Both the position numbers and the translations under genes were made by a program. This document shows positions 49,725 through 59,198 of a DNA stretch of 64,000 nt, piece after piece. Source of the stretch: Shewanella atlantica (lineage in GTDB: Bacteria > Pseudomonadota > Gammaproteobacteria > Enterobacterales > Shewanellaceae); assembly GCF_003966265.1 (NCBI RefSeq), contig NZ_RXNV01000002.1:703396-767395 (forward strand), written 5' to 3'. Below the pieces are notes generated by a model. It saw only the letters and a program-made list of their open reading frames with translations, searched no databases and was not told where the DNA came from. Numbering within the stretch: position 1 is the stretch's first letter; the number at the start of each line of letters is the position of its first letter.

Positions 49725-51041
49725 TTATGATGGTGGATCTTCCGGCATAGTTAAATCAATTTCATCCAACGCCGGGCCAAGATCCTTCTGCTTTGCCTTC
49801 TCTTCATCTAAACGTAACTGAGTTGCCGCTAACGCCTCTTTCAAGTTGCGACGTTTACGCCAGATAAGTAGACCTAGAATACCGAAGATTAATAAACCAC
49901 AGTTAACCAGTATTATCCAAAAAACAGCATCTTCCTTAGCTTTCTTTTCGGCAATAGCCGCTTTCTTCGCCGCAATAGCAGCTAACTCCTCTGCCGTTGG
50001 TGGTGGCTCCGGTGGCTTAATCAAATTAAAGAAACGCTCAGGCATAGTGAGCATGATCTCTCTTCCATTCAGCGTGGTCGTTGCCGCGACACCTTTAATC
50101 CGGTAACTGCCAAACTCTGCCACTTCAGGCAGCAACAACTCACTTTCGGTTTCTTCAAGTCCATTGATGGTAATAGGAAGTTGTAACCCCGCCGGTCCCA
50201 CTAATTCAAAATCTAAATGTGTCTCATCTAATCTAACTGCCTCGTCGTTGACCTGTACAAACAACTTCCACCTGTCTTTCAAGGGGTCTTCAGGTTCGAT
50301 AACATCGACATTTATAGGAATAGGAGACAATACAAATTTATGATGAAAATCCCTGGCAAAAATATTATTTCTCGCATTAACATGGAGATCATAAGTGCCC
50401 CAGGCTTGAGTTAAGTTTATTTTCCCGGTAAATACGCCATCATCTGGACGCTCATCTAATCCTTCACCATTATCTTTATAGGAGCCTACGACAATATTTC
50501 CCGTAGCAAAATTTTCTTCACCAACCTGATGGTCACTGACAAACTTCGCCGTCCACTCGACCAGATAATCCAGCCCGGGCATTCTGATACGTTGTTGATC
50601 ACCTAATAGTTGTGCCGTAACTTTTAAGCGCTCTCCTTGAAACAGAGGCTGTGGGAAAGGCTCGACAAATATGTCTAATTCAGAGATTTTCTTTATTGTG
50701 GAACCTTGAACGACACGGCCAAGTAACTGCCACGGACCAGGCATCGGCTTTTCGATAGTCACAATGTCACCACTGAGACCATCGACCCATTTAACGTGTT
50801 TGGGGTGGCGACTGGCGTACCATTTACTGCCATCGGGTAAAACGATAATAACGGGGCCGCTGCCGTATTTGCGTTGAATAACTAAAGTCAGGCTATCGAC
50901 CATATGGTCGATTCGAAAACGATTCTTGAGTTCATGGGCCTGCTGAGACGGCACTACATCGGCAACGGCCATGGCGCTCAAGCCAAAGCTCAGCGCTAAA
51001 AGTGAGCCAACGAGTTTGTTCTTGATCTTCATTAGAGTCAT
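49725..51041 (-). CDS. TIGR03503-family membrane protein
   Basis: A 438-residue protein from the ATG at 51041 (another Met follows at 51032). It has a signal peptide (ALSFGLSAMAVAD), a large beta-rich periplasmic region with PDGSKWYASRHP, VEPFPQPLFQGERLKVTAQL and RPDDGVFTGKINLTQAWGTY, one membrane helix near residue 395 and a basic/acidic cytosolic tail. I recognise it as the TIGR03503 group, found mainly in Shewanella and Vibrio and usually next to dnaQ. Function unknown. Its upstream reading frame overlaps the dnaQ end. Confidence 0.8.
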   Translation of the reverse strand: MTLMKIKNKLVGSLLALSFGLSAMAVADVVPSQQAHELKNRFRIDHMVDSLTLVIQRKYGSGPVIIVLPDGSKWYASRHPKHVKWVDGLSGDIVTIEKPMPGPWQLLGRVVQGSTIKKISELDIFVEPFPQPLFQGERLKVTAQLLGDQQRIRMPGLDYLVEWTAKFVSDHQVGEENFATGNIVVGSYKDNGEGLDERPDDGVFTGKINLTQAWGTYDLHVNARNNIFARDFHHKFVLSPIPINVDVIEPEDPLKDRWKLFVQVNDEAVRLDETHLDFELVGPAGLQLPITINGLEETESELLLPEVAEFGSYRIKGVAATTTLNGREIMLTMPERFFNLIKPPEPPPTAEELAAIAAKKAAIAEKKAKEDAVFWIILVNCGLLIFGILGLLIWRKRRNLKEALAATQLRLDEEKAKQKDLGPALDEIDLTMPEDPPS

Positions 51042-51051
51042 AAAGTGACGT

Positions 51052-51780
51052 TTATCCTCGCCAAATACATTGTCCTGATTTTGCAACTAAATCTAATCTT
51101 TCTTCATGCTTAGTTAGTTCATCGGCCGTAGCCCTGATCACTTTAAGGTTTGCTCTATTTCTATCCAAACGATTGATGCCTCCCCCCTCTTCACCTGCTT
51201 TTTCGCCGGAAAGATTAAACTTAGTCTGGCCACCCGTCATCATAAGATAGACGTCGGCTAAGATCTCCGCATCGAGTAATGCGCCGTGGAGTTCACGGCG
51301 AGAGTTATCTATGCCGTAACGCTTACACAAGGCATCCAGGTTATTTTTCTGTCCCGGGTGCAAGAACTTTGCAATATCCAATGTATCCAGAATAGGACAG
51401 ATATCGGCGGTTTTCGGACCTCTTGGCTGCAACAGAGAGAACTCGTGGTCCATAAAGCTAACGTCGAAGCTCGCGTTATGTGCCACCACTTCGGCGCCAT
51501 CAATAAAGTCGATAAAACTTTGTGAAATCTCGGCAAATTTGGGTTTGTTGGCGACATATTCATTGGTAATACCGTGAACTTCTATCGCTTCTTCATCGAT
51601 GATCTGTTGAGGATTGATATACTCGTGATAATGGCGCCCGGTTAGACGACGATTAATCACCTCAACACAACCAATTTCGATGATACGGTGGCCAAGATAG
51701 ATGGCACCAGCCCCTTGGTTCATACCTGTGGTTTCTGTATCCAGAATAACCTGACGTTTTGCACTTGAAACGATATTCAT
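51052..51780 (-). CDS. dnaQ: DNA polymerase III epsilon subunit (3'-5' exonuclease)
   Basis: The proofreading subunit, 242 residues. ExoI is VILDTETTGMN, ExoII is HNASFDVSFMD and ExoIII is HGALLDAEILADVY, giving the DEDDh set of acids with the His. The C-terminal segment after about residue 190 binds the alpha subunit. It is divergent from rnhA, as in E. coli, with only about 65 bases between the starts. Confidence 0.96.
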   Translation of the reverse strand: MNIVSSAKRQVILDTETTGMNQGAGAIYLGHRIIEIGCVEVINRRLTGRHYHEYINPQQIIDEEAIEVHGITNEYVANKPKFAEISQSFIDFIDGAEVVAHNASFDVSFMDHEFSLLQPRGPKTADICPILDTLDIAKFLHPGQKNNLDALCKRYGIDNSRRELHGALLDAEILADVYLMMTGGQTKFNLSGEKAGEEGGGINRLDRNRANLKVIRATADELTKHEERLDLVAKSGQCIWRG

Positions 51781-51847
51781 AAGATTAATAGCACTTATTT
51801 AGTTTTTGGGTATACTCGCCCAACGATTTGACTATGGTAGCAACTTG

Positions 51848-52318
51848 ATGATGGGTATGAAACAGCTCTCTATATTTACTGATGGCTCCTGCTTAGGTAA
51901 TCCTGGTCCGGGTGGCTATGGTGTGGTGATGAAATACAAGCAACACACCAAAGAGATCGCTGACGGTTTCCTGTTAACAACCAACAATCGCATGGAATTA
52001 TTGGCACCAATTATTGCATTAGAAGCACTAAAGATACCCTGTAAAATCGTGTTGACCAGCGACAGTCAATATATGCGACAGGGGATCACTCAGTGGATCC
52101 ATGGCTGGAAGAAAAAAGGTTGGATCACCTCAAGTAAACAGCCAGTTAAAAATGTTGATCTGTGGAAGCGGTTAGATCAGGCCAGCCAAGGCCATGAGAT
52201 TGACTGGCGCTGGGTTAAAGGCCATGCGGGGCATGTTGAAAATGAACGCTGTGACACCTTAGCCAGAGAAGCCGCAGAAGCAAACCCTAAACAAGAAGAT
52301 ATCGGTTATCAGGTTTAA
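51848..52318 (+). CDS. rnhA: Ribonuclease HI
   Basis: Degrades RNA in RNA-DNA hybrids. From the ATG at 51848 it is 156 residues (E. coli: 155). Catalytic acids are visible in [17 protein letters not shown] (Asp), [10 protein letters not shown] (Glu), [12 protein letters not shown] (Asp) and [12 protein letters not shown] (Asp). The basic handle [19 protein letters not shown] is present. Longer starts upstream would run into the dnaQ promoter region; the Met at 51857 is also possible. Confidence 0.96.
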   Translation: MMGMKQLSIFTDGSCLGNPGPGGYGVVMKYKQHTKEIADGFLLTTNNRMELLAPIIALEALKIPCKIVLTSDSQYMRQGITQWIHGWKKKGWITSSKQPVKNVDLWKRLDQASQGHEIDWRWVKGHAGHVENERCDTLAREAAEANPKQEDIGYQV

Positions 52319-52321
52319 CCC

Positions 52322-53218
52322 TTAACTTGTCACATTAATAAAGCTGTTGCAGAAGTCGATAAAGGCATCACATAAAGGTGTCGACTTTCGACTCTTGTGA
52401 TGAATTCGATAAAACTGACGCTCCAGCTCCAGCCCTTCAACTTCAATAATCGCCAGCTCTTTTCGGCTTACTTCTTTCTCAAGTGTAAGCTCTGACAGTA
52501 CGGCCAGGCCAGCCCCCTGCTTTACCGCTTGCTTGATGGCATCAGGCGTTGAGAAGTTAAACTTTTCGATGGGCTGCATATCCAAGGCTTGAGCGGAGCT
52601 GAGAAAGTAGTCTCGTGTACCGGAGCCCTCCTCTCTCATCACCCAGGGCTGGCCTTTCAGTGCGTGCGGCGCTACCCGTTGACCGGCTAAAGGGTGTGCA
52701 GGATGACAAAAGACCAATAGTTTATCCTTATGCCAGGCCTCGACTCTTATTCGACTATCAAGGCACTGTCCCTCAATGAATCCGACTTCACTGCGAAATT
52801 CCAGTACCGACTTAATCACGGCAAGCGTATTAGAGATATCGAGGTCAACAAGCGCACTGGTATGTTGCTGACAAAATGCAACCGAACTTTTTGCCATCAA
52901 ATAATTGCCAATGGTAGAACTGGCACTGACATTTAATGTGCCACTGAGTTCCGCTTCCGGAGAAGAAAAAAGATGCTCAATTTGATCGAACTTTTGCAGG
53001 GCTTCCGTCGCTAAAGGCAGTAGTAAACTGCCCTGAGAGTTAAGTCTTAGCCGGTTACCGACTCTCTCAAATAGCCTTGCATCCAATTGGTTCTCGAGTT
53101 CCGACAGTGCCATCGAGGTTGCCGGAGCCGATAAGTTGACCATTTCGGCCGCACGGGCAACTTGGCCACTTCGTGCTACCGCTTCAAAAATTGTTAGCTG
53201 TTTTAATGTTATTCGCAT
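52322..53218 (-). CDS. LysR-family regulator, YeiE-like
   Basis: A 298-residue LysR protein with the N-terminal MRITLKQLTIFEAVARSGQV and helix-turn-helix AARAAEMVNLSAPATSMALSE region. The effector domain (about 90-290) includes GFIEGQCLDSRIRVEAW and MREEGSGTRDYFLS, which is the pattern of YeiE/CysB-like anion-binding members. Its stop is 3 bases past the rnhA stop on the other strand. Targets unknown. Confidence 0.9.
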   Translation of the reverse strand: MRITLKQLTIFEAVARSGQVARAAEMVNLSAPATSMALSELENQLDARLFERVGNRLRLNSQGSLLLPLATEALQKFDQIEHLFSSPEAELSGTLNVSASSTIGNYLMAKSSVAFCQQHTSALVDLDISNTLAVIKSVLEFRSEVGFIEGQCLDSRIRVEAWHKDKLLVFCHPAHPLAGQRVAPHALKGQPWVMREEGSGTRDYFLSSAQALDMQPIEKFNFSTPDAIKQAVKQGAGLAVLSELTLEKEVSRKELAIIEVEGLELERQFYRIHHKSRKSTPLCDAFIDFCNSFINVTS

Positions 53219-53331
53219 CTGCTTCTGTTCTGCAATTTACCTGATGTTTTTTAAACCGACTGATGATACCTATCGATATCAATTACCCAGCCTAACATAC
53301 GAAAATTAATTTATTGTTCACTGCATCCAAA

Positions 53332-54066
53332 TTAACTCTGTTGCTTTGAATGATGTCCCGCTCGCCCTGCACTTGGCGCCGTGCTCCACTTAGGCTGCCT
53401 GATTTTTCTCTTCTCATGGAGCGGCGTTAAGGGAGACTCTAGTTTTCTGGCAACAATAAGATATAAACTGCCAGCCCCCGGCAACCATGCCTCTAATGCA
53501 TGTTGCCAGATACTGTCCTGATTAATATCACTCAGCATATGGTGATATAACAAACGCTCATCACCAACGACCTGGTACCCTAGCACCCCAAGCCAATCTT
53601 TTACCCTGGAAGGCATGAAAAAACGGCCGCACCAGGGGAACTCCTCTTGTTGTTTAGGAAATATCTTACCAATAAAAGCGGGACTTAGCGGGTTGAAACC
53701 TATGATAAAAAGATAGCCCCCCGAAATCAAAACCCGGTCAGTTTCACGCAATAATTTATAGGGATCCGGCTCAAATTCAAGCAGCATATTCATAACCACC
53801 GCATCGATAACCCCGTTTTGTATCGGCAACTCATTAAAATCGGCTCTAAGTGCTGCGCCGTCACCGTCGAACAGAGAAAAGCGTCGACCAATGGGAAGCC
53901 CCGGCATATCAAGCTCTGAACTCAAGGCCCCCAGACTCAACATATGATAACCAAATACCTTAGGCCACCAGGGCGCCAGCTCTGTTTCAATATGTCGTTT
54001 AATGGTCTCGCCATGGGGCAGTTGAGACCATTGCTCGGGTAGCTGTGGACTGGGATTAACTGACAA
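53332..54066 (-). CDS. SAM-dependent methyltransferase, YafS-like
   Basis: The TTG at 54066, preceded by AGGAG six bases upstream, gives a 244-residue protein; a longer frame from 54141 adds 25 residues with no ribosome site. It has FGYHMLSLGALSSEL, ADFNELPIQNGVIDAVVMNMLLEFEPDP and LRETDRVLISGGYLFIIGFNP, the pattern of class I methyltransferases. Motif I is modified (HMLSLGAL rather than a G-x-G-x-G). YafS sits beside rnhA, dnaQ and gloB in E. coli too. Substrate unknown. Confidence 0.82.
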   Translation of the reverse strand: MSVNPSPQLPEQWSQLPHGETIKRHIETELAPWWPKVFGYHMLSLGALSSELDMPGLPIGRRFSLFDGDGAALRADFNELPIQNGVIDAVVMNMLLEFEPDPYKLLRETDRVLISGGYLFIIGFNPLSPAFIGKIFPKQQEEFPWCGRFFMPSRVKDWLGVLGYQVVGDERLLYHHMLSDINQDSIWQHALEAWLPGAGSLYLIVARKLESPLTPLHEKRKIRQPKWSTAPSAGRAGHHSKQQS

Positions 54067-54244
54067 TGTTAACTCCTGTGGATCACTCAAATAGCAAGTT
54101 GATGAGATGACCTTGAAAAAATAGTGATGCAAGTAAAACAATATTAAAGATATAACTATTAAAGCGTTAAAGCGCTATACAAGCAATAGCATTGCTAAGT
54201 AAACTGACCCTAGTACTATTATTTGTTTGAATCGGGATCTCAGT

Positions 54245-55063
54245 ATGCAAGACGCGCAATCGCCAGTATCAAAATCCAGCTCTGATAGCTTAACCGTCAC
54301 CCCAATCTCCGCGTTTGATGATAATTATATATGGGTGATCTCCCAAGCATCACACTCTTTTGTTTATGTCGTCGATCCCGGTGATGCAGAGGTGGTAATA
54401 CGCCATCTGAAAGAGCACAAACAGGTATTGGCTGGTGTATTAATCACTCACCACCATGAGGACCATACCGGGGGGCTTGAAAGGCTCATCGAGTACTCCG
54501 CTCATGAATTAGAGGTTTTTGGCCCGGCGAATGAAAATATCGCCCATATAAAAACGCCGATATTGACCCAAAAAGAGGTCACTCTGTCAAAACTAACATC
54601 GACGGCAAAGATTATCTCTGTCCCCGGGCACACCTTAGGCCATATTGCTTATCTGATAGAAAACCACCTTTTTTGTGGTGATACATTGTTCAGCGGCGGC
54701 TGCGGGCGAATATTTGAAGGAACACCTACGCAGATGCACCATTCACTGCAAGCATTAGCCAAACTGCCCCTCAATACTCAGGTGTATTGCGCTCATGAAT
54801 ACACACTTTCAAATCTTAAGTTTGCCCTCGCTGTAGATAAGGAAAATGAGGCTTTGGCGGCTCATAATACTTACTGTAACGCCCAACGAAACCAGGGAAA
54901 ACCAACCCTCCCATCCAACATAGAGCTCGAGCTTAGCATCAACCCTTTCCTTCGCTGCCATACGCGGACGATCCAGCGCTCAGTTTGCAGCCGTTTCGAG
55001 GTTAATCACTCAGATAATGTCACCATTTTCGGGCTTCTCAGACAATGGAAGGACAACTTCTAA
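54245..55063 (+). CDS. gloB: Hydroxyacylglutathione hydrolase (glyoxalase II)
   Basis: Hydrolyses S-lactoylglutathione to lactate and glutathione, the second step of methylglyoxal removal. The 272-residue protein (ATG at 54245; TTG at 54227 possible) has the two-metal motif THHHEDHTGG, the ligands in VPGHTLGHIAYL, and FCGDTLFSGGCGRIFEGTPTQM. The substrate-side YCAHEYTLSNLKFA is present. Length fits the family (about 255). It is followed by mltD, as in E. coli. Confidence 0.94.
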   Translation: MQDAQSPVSKSSSDSLTVTPISAFDDNYIWVISQASHSFVYVVDPGDAEVVIRHLKEHKQVLAGVLITHHHEDHTGGLERLIEYSAHELEVFGPANENIAHIKTPILTQKEVTLSKLTSTAKIISVPGHTLGHIAYLIENHLFCGDTLFSGGCGRIFEGTPTQMHHSLQALAKLPLNTQVYCAHEYTLSNLKFALAVDKENEALAAHNTYCNAQRNQGKPTLPSNIELELSINPFLRCHTRTIQRSVCSRFEVNHSDNVTIFGLLRQWKDNF

Positions 55064-55151
55064 AAAATAAATTAGAATGATGCGCTAAATAAGTCCCCGT
55101 TTTATCAAGTTTTCAAAAAAACAGAGGGACAGAATTAAGGAATGTTTTTTA

Positions 55152-56711
55152 ATGCGCATACAAACTATTGTAATTGCAGGGAGTCTCTCCCTGCTTTCGG
55201 CCTGTCAGTCACTTGACGCCCCGGCTCCCGAAGCCAATCAAAGCCAAAGCATCAATCCGATCGCAGCTGCGGTCACGATCGAGAAACCTGAAACCTCTGC
55301 GAAAGTTGAAGTTGTTGAGATCACAGATGTCTGGGAGCGAATTCGCCTTGGATTAGCGCTACCGGTTCCCGAACAAAAATTAGTAAAGCAATACCGCGAA
55401 TGGTATATCAAGCACCCTCAACATCTTGCCAGAGTGTCCGAGCGGGCCACGCCATTTCTCTATCTGATTGTTGAAGAGATAGAAAAGCGCGATCTCCCCA
55501 TCGAGCTGGCTCTGCTCCCCATAGTTGAGAGTGCATTCGATCCTTTTGCCTATTCCCATGGCGCAGCCTCGGGCTTATGGCAATTTACCTCCCCGATGGC
55601 GAAGCATTTTGGTCTGCAGATGAACTGGTGGTACGACGGTCGCAGGGATGTGCCTGCCGCAACGGTGGCAGCATTGGATATGCTCGAATATCTGTATAAG
55701 AAAACCGATGGAAACTGGCTCTACGCTATTGCCGCCTACAACACCGGCGAAGGCCGTGTCAGAAACGCTGTAAAAAGAAACAAGAGAAATGGCAAGCCGA
55801 CCGATTTTTGGTCACTGGATCTGCCAACGGAAACAGAGCGATACGTTCCACAGCTTCTTGCCTTAGCCGATGTGATTCAAAACGCCGAGAAGTATGGCAT
55901 TAAGCTGAGTCCGATTGATAATGAACCTAATATTGAAGTGGTTAATGTGAAGGGACAGATCGATTTAGCCCTGGCTGCCGGCTTTGCCAATATGACAACC
56001 TCAGAATTGCATAAACTCAATCCCGGATACAACCGCTGGTCTACGGCACCTGAAGGACCACATAACTTGGTGCTTCCGGTTGACAGAGTATTAGGATTTA
56101 ACCTTGCTTTGGCTGATACCGACGCCAAAGAGAGACTAAACTGGGAACGTTATAAGATAAAGTCCGGTGATAGTCTGGGACTTATTGCTCAACGATATCG
56201 AACCACGCCATCTGCACTGCGCGCGGTAAACGATATCAAGGGAAATACTATTATCGCCGGCAAGCACCTGTTGATCCCCGTGGCAGCCAAGAACCCTGAC
56301 CAATATGCGCTTTCTTTAGGGCAGAGACAGATCTCAAAACAAAATGTTAAACGTGGCAGCCAAAAGATCACCTATCAAGTCCGCTCGGGTGATTCCCTGT
56401 GGAAAATAGCCAAAACCCATAAGGTTAAAGTATCTCAACTCGCCAGCTGGAACAGCATGGCGCCTAAAGATCAACTGAAAATTGGGCAAAAGCTGGCAAT
56501 CTGGACCGGGAGCAGTAAGCAGAGTTCATCAGCTATTACTCGTAAGGTTAATTACACCGTACGTTCGGGTGACTCCCTCGCCCGTATTGCTTCAAAATTT
56601 AAAGTCAGAATCAATGATCTTGTGCGTTGGAACTCATTGGAAAAGAGTAAGTACATTCAACCGGGACAAAAGTTGCAGCTTTATGTTGATGTAACTAAGG
56701 TCCAAGCCTAA
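55152..56711 (+). CDS. mltD: Membrane-bound lytic murein transglycosylase D with three LysM repeats
   Basis: A 519-residue lipoprotein (lipobox LLSAC). The SLT domain includes the catalytic Glu in LLPIVESAFDPFAYSHGAASGLWQF, and YAIAAYNTGEGRVRNAV. Three LysM peptidoglycan-binding repeats follow at about 337-378, 400-445 and 464-510 (each starting YxxxSGDSL or similar). It cleaves glycan strands in the cell wall. E. coli MltD has two LysM repeats, so this has one more. A 15-bp tandem repeat lies downstream. Confidence 0.94.
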   Translation: MRIQTIVIAGSLSLLSACQSLDAPAPEANQSQSINPIAAAVTIEKPETSAKVEVVEITDVWERIRLGLALPVPEQKLVKQYREWYIKHPQHLARVSERATPFLYLIVEEIEKRDLPIELALLPIVESAFDPFAYSHGAASGLWQFTSPMAKHFGLQMNWWYDGRRDVPAATVAALDMLEYLYKKTDGNWLYAIAAYNTGEGRVRNAVKRNKRNGKPTDFWSLDLPTETERYVPQLLALADVIQNAEKYGIKLSPIDNEPNIEVVNVKGQIDLALAAGFANMTTSELHKLNPGYNRWSTAPEGPHNLVLPVDRVLGFNLALADTDAKERLNWERYKIKSGDSLGLIAQRYRTTPSALRAVNDIKGNTIIAGKHLLIPVAAKNPDQYALSLGQRQISKQNVKRGSQKITYQVRSGDSLWKIAKTHKVKVSQLASWNSMAPKDQLKIGQKLAIWTGSSKQSSSAITRKVNYTVRSGDSLARIASKFKVRINDLVRWNSLEKSKYIQPGQKLQLYVDVTKVQA

Positions 56712-56740
56712 TACAAGCACTAAAAGCAACTCCTTCGAGC

Positions 56741-56769
56741 GTATGACTGCGACGATACCACAGTCATAC
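56741..56769. repeat. Hairpin after mltD
   Basis: GTATGACTG (56741-56749) pairs perfectly with CAGTCATAC (56761-56769) over 11 bases. No T-run follows, so it need not be a terminator. Confidence 0.55.
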
Positions 56770-56779
56770 ACGCTCCCAA

Positions 56780-56839
56780 TCAAGCTACTATCTATCAAGC
56801 GACTCTCTATTAAGCAATTCTCTATCAAGCTACTCTCTA
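56780..56839. repeat. 15-bp tandem repeat, four degenerate copies
   Basis: Four 15-base units (TCAAGCTACTATCTA and near copies TCAAGCGACTCTCTA, TTAAGCAATTCTCTA, TCAAGCTACTCTCTA) run head to tail from 56780 to 56839. The unit length is a multiple of three, but the repeat is not inside a plausible gene. It lies between mltD and the chemoreceptor. Confidence 0.8.
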
Positions 56840-56991
56840 CCAGATTGTCCCTTTCATTGCGAACTCCATCACAAGAGCTTAAAAAACATCTAAAATGAAT
56901 CTTATAAGCTGCTGATTATCACAGTATTACTGAATCTAATGTCTAATAATCCTGCCAAATAAAAACTCAAATCAAATTAGATAGCGATATT

Positions 56992-58548
56992 ATGGACAAT
57001 CAAAATCAAATACAGGCGCACGAAGTTACCTATCCGGACAGTTACAAAATTCTTTCGACAACGGATCTTAATAGTCACATCACTCACGTTAACAGTGACT
57101 TCATGCAGACATGTGGTTATGAAAAGTCTGAGCTAATTGGAAAACCTCACAACATCATCAGGCATCCTGATATGCCTAAAGCTGCATTCAAGGACCTATG
57201 GCAAACCGTTCAAGGCGGAAAATCCTGGATGGGGCTGGTTAAAAATCGTTGCAAAGATGGTCGCTATTATTGGGTCAATGCGTTCGTCACGCCGATCAAA
57301 CATCAGGGAAAAATAACCGAATACCAATCTGTCAGAACCAAGCCTGAGCCGATGTTAAAAGCCAGGGCTCAAACTTGTTACGATGCCATCAATACAGGTA
57401 AAACCATTAAACCCAAGAATCGTCTCTCAATCGTTCCAGCCTTGGGTCTAAGTTGGGCTATTTCATGTTTGATGTTTTATTTGGCCACCATTTCCTCCTT
57501 GCCTGTTGCCATTGGACTGGGCGCCCTGGGCCTATTCAGTTTTTTACTGCCTTTGAGCAGATTAAATAAGCGACTTAATCATCTTATGAGCATAAGTAGA
57601 ACAGTTCATGACAGCACTCTGAATCAGGTCATCTACACAGGCTACCAGGATGAGTTATCCCACCTTGAATTAAGCTTAAGGATGCAAAAAGCGGAGAGCC
57701 TGGCAATTCTTGGCCGCGTTAAAGACAGCTCTGAAGAGTTACAAGAGAACATGGAAGAGCATGATCAACAGAATCAATCCAATCAAACTCACTTAGCTGA
57801 ACAATCAACGAACCTTGAACAGGTCGTTGTGGCCATTGGTCAGATGAATGAAGCCGTTAATGACATAGCACAAAGTACAACCAGTTCAGCCGATGAGATC
57901 TCCACCTTGGTTGAAAAGATCGAAATGACGCAATCGGCACTGGAGACAAGTCAGAAAACCACCTCTGAGATCACCGGCCTGTTGACTGAGTCCCAACAGT
58001 CAATTTCTGCGCTCGAATTACAGTGTGCGAAAGTAAAGTCTGTATTGGAGGTCATCGATAGCCTGGCCCAGCAGACAAACCTGCTTGCGCTCAATGCAGC
58101 AATCGAAGCCGCGCGCGCCGGTGAGGCCGGACGTGGTTTTGCCGTCGTGGCCGATGAGGTTCGAAGCCTGGCCAACCACTCACAAACATCGGCACAGGAG
58201 ATACAATCCATAATTGATACATTAAGCGATACAACGGCTCAGGCTGTCTGTCAGATGCAGCAGAGTCATCAGCTGACATCAAAAAGTGTTGAATCGGATC
58301 AAATGTTATCTGACAGTCTGCAATCTCTGAATGAGGCGCTGCATCAAATGGAAGCCAACGGAGAGCAAATAGCCGTTGCTGCAGAAGAGCAATCTACCGT
58401 GATTAATCAAGTCTACTCCAGTGCGATGGAGCTTGAATCCGGCACTAATACCTTCAGACAAAATTGTGAACATGCTGCCAGCTGCAGCCAAGAGGTCACA
58501 GCACAAAGTAGCCGGCAGCTGGAGTTGGTAAAACAGTTTGATAGCTAA
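56992..58548 (+). CDS. Methyl-accepting chemotaxis protein with N-terminal PAS domain (Aer-like)
   Basis: The 518-residue receptor has an Aer-type PAS domain (about 15-115: [20 protein letters not shown] and [13 protein letters not shown]), then two close membrane helices (about 145-190), no periplasmic domain, and a cytosolic signalling domain. The hairpin tip is [36 protein letters not shown]. It likely senses redox or energy state through a flavin or other cofactor in the PAS fold, as in Aer; the ligand here is inferred. A strong terminator follows. Confidence 0.92.
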   Translation: MDNQNQIQAHEVTYPDSYKILSTTDLNSHITHVNSDFMQTCGYEKSELIGKPHNIIRHPDMPKAAFKDLWQTVQGGKSWMGLVKNRCKDGRYYWVNAFVTPIKHQGKITEYQSVRTKPEPMLKARAQTCYDAINTGKTIKPKNRLSIVPALGLSWAISCLMFYLATISSLPVAIGLGALGLFSFLLPLSRLNKRLNHLMSISRTVHDSTLNQVIYTGYQDELSHLELSLRMQKAESLAILGRVKDSSEELQENMEEHDQQNQSNQTHLAEQSTNLEQVVVAIGQMNEAVNDIAQSTTSSADEISTLVEKIEMTQSALETSQKTTSEITGLLTESQQSISALELQCAKVKSVLEVIDSLAQQTNLLALNAAIEAARAGEAGRGFAVVADEVRSLANHSQTSAQEIQSIIDTLSDTTAQAVCQMQQSHQLTSKSVESDQMLSDSLQSLNEALHQMEANGEQIAVAAEEQSTVINQVYSSAMELESGTNTFRQNCEHAASCSQEVTAQSSRQLELVKQFDS

Positions 58549-58553
58549 TAAAG

Positions 58554-58587
58554 AAAAGCCAGTGTCCGCAAAGACACTGGCTTTTTT
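58554..58587 (+). terminator. Terminator after the PAS chemoreceptor
   Basis: AAAAGCCAGTGTC (58554-58566) pairs perfectly with GACACTGGCTTTT (58573-58585) over six bases and runs into TTTTTT. The A-rich left side may let it work for the convergent lipoprotein gene too. Confidence 0.93.
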
Positions 58588-58610
58588 GTACTTAGATTCT
58601 CTTTCGCAGG

Positions 58611-59198
58611 TTAATTAATATAGGGGTCGAGTGACACACTCACATCTGTCATAGCCACCTGGCTGGACTCAGTCGCATGCCCCACATACTTTGCTACCAG
58701 CGAATAACCCCGGCCCTTAAGCTTAGCGAGCACAACTTCAGGCACTGTAAATTGCGCTTTAATCGTTTGGCCCGATGCTATCGAGGTGTCTCTCAGTGCT
58801 TGAGTAAACATCATATCATCTGACCACGCCCAGACTTTTTCACCTTGTGGATCCATTATCTGTAAATCTGCGGTCATACCTGAGCGGTATTGAATGAGCA
58901 CGCCATAGGTTTGATTATTAGTGATCGACAACAAGACACTCAAACCGTTATTTTGTATCACTTGCAGCTCTCCGGTTAACAACCCGGCTTGCACCGCCTC
59001 TTTTGCCTCAACCTGTTTTGGGATCAATTTGTCATCTCGCAACTTCAGATCTGAAGGTATCTCTACTGCACTCGAGTTCGTTTGCACCGCTCTGCCTTCC
59101 TCAGACATGGCTTTATCGGCGACGCCATCCTTATTCGCCCCCTGAGAACAGGCCGTTAACATGACCCCCCCAAGTGATAAGAGTAATAACTTGTTCAT
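58611..59198 (-). CDS. Lipoprotein with BsuPI-like domain
   Basis: The 195-residue lipoprotein (lipobox MLTAC at 12-16) has a charged linker and a beta-sandwich resembling the BsuPI/intracellular proteinase inhibitor domain. Its pieces are LSVLLSITNNQTYGVLIQYRS, DLQIMDPQGEKVWAWSDDMMFTQAL and LKGRGYSLVAKYVG. Its ATG overlaps the AsmA-family stop by one base (TAATG), so the two are translationally coupled. Whether it inhibits a protease is unknown. Confidence 0.78.
   Translation of the reverse strand: MNKLLLLSLGGVMLTACSQGANKDGVADKAMSEEGRAVQTNSSAVEIPSDLKLRDDKLIPKQVEAKEAVQAGLLTGELQVIQNNGLSVLLSITNNQTYGVLIQYRSGMTADLQIMDPQGEKVWAWSDDMMFTQALRDTSIASGQTIKAQFTVPEVVLAKLKGRGYSLVAKYVGHATESSQVAMTDVSVSLDPYIN

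Noticed and set aside
56780..56839. Possible CRISPR array
   Set aside because: The 15-base units abut with no spacers, and no cas gene is present.
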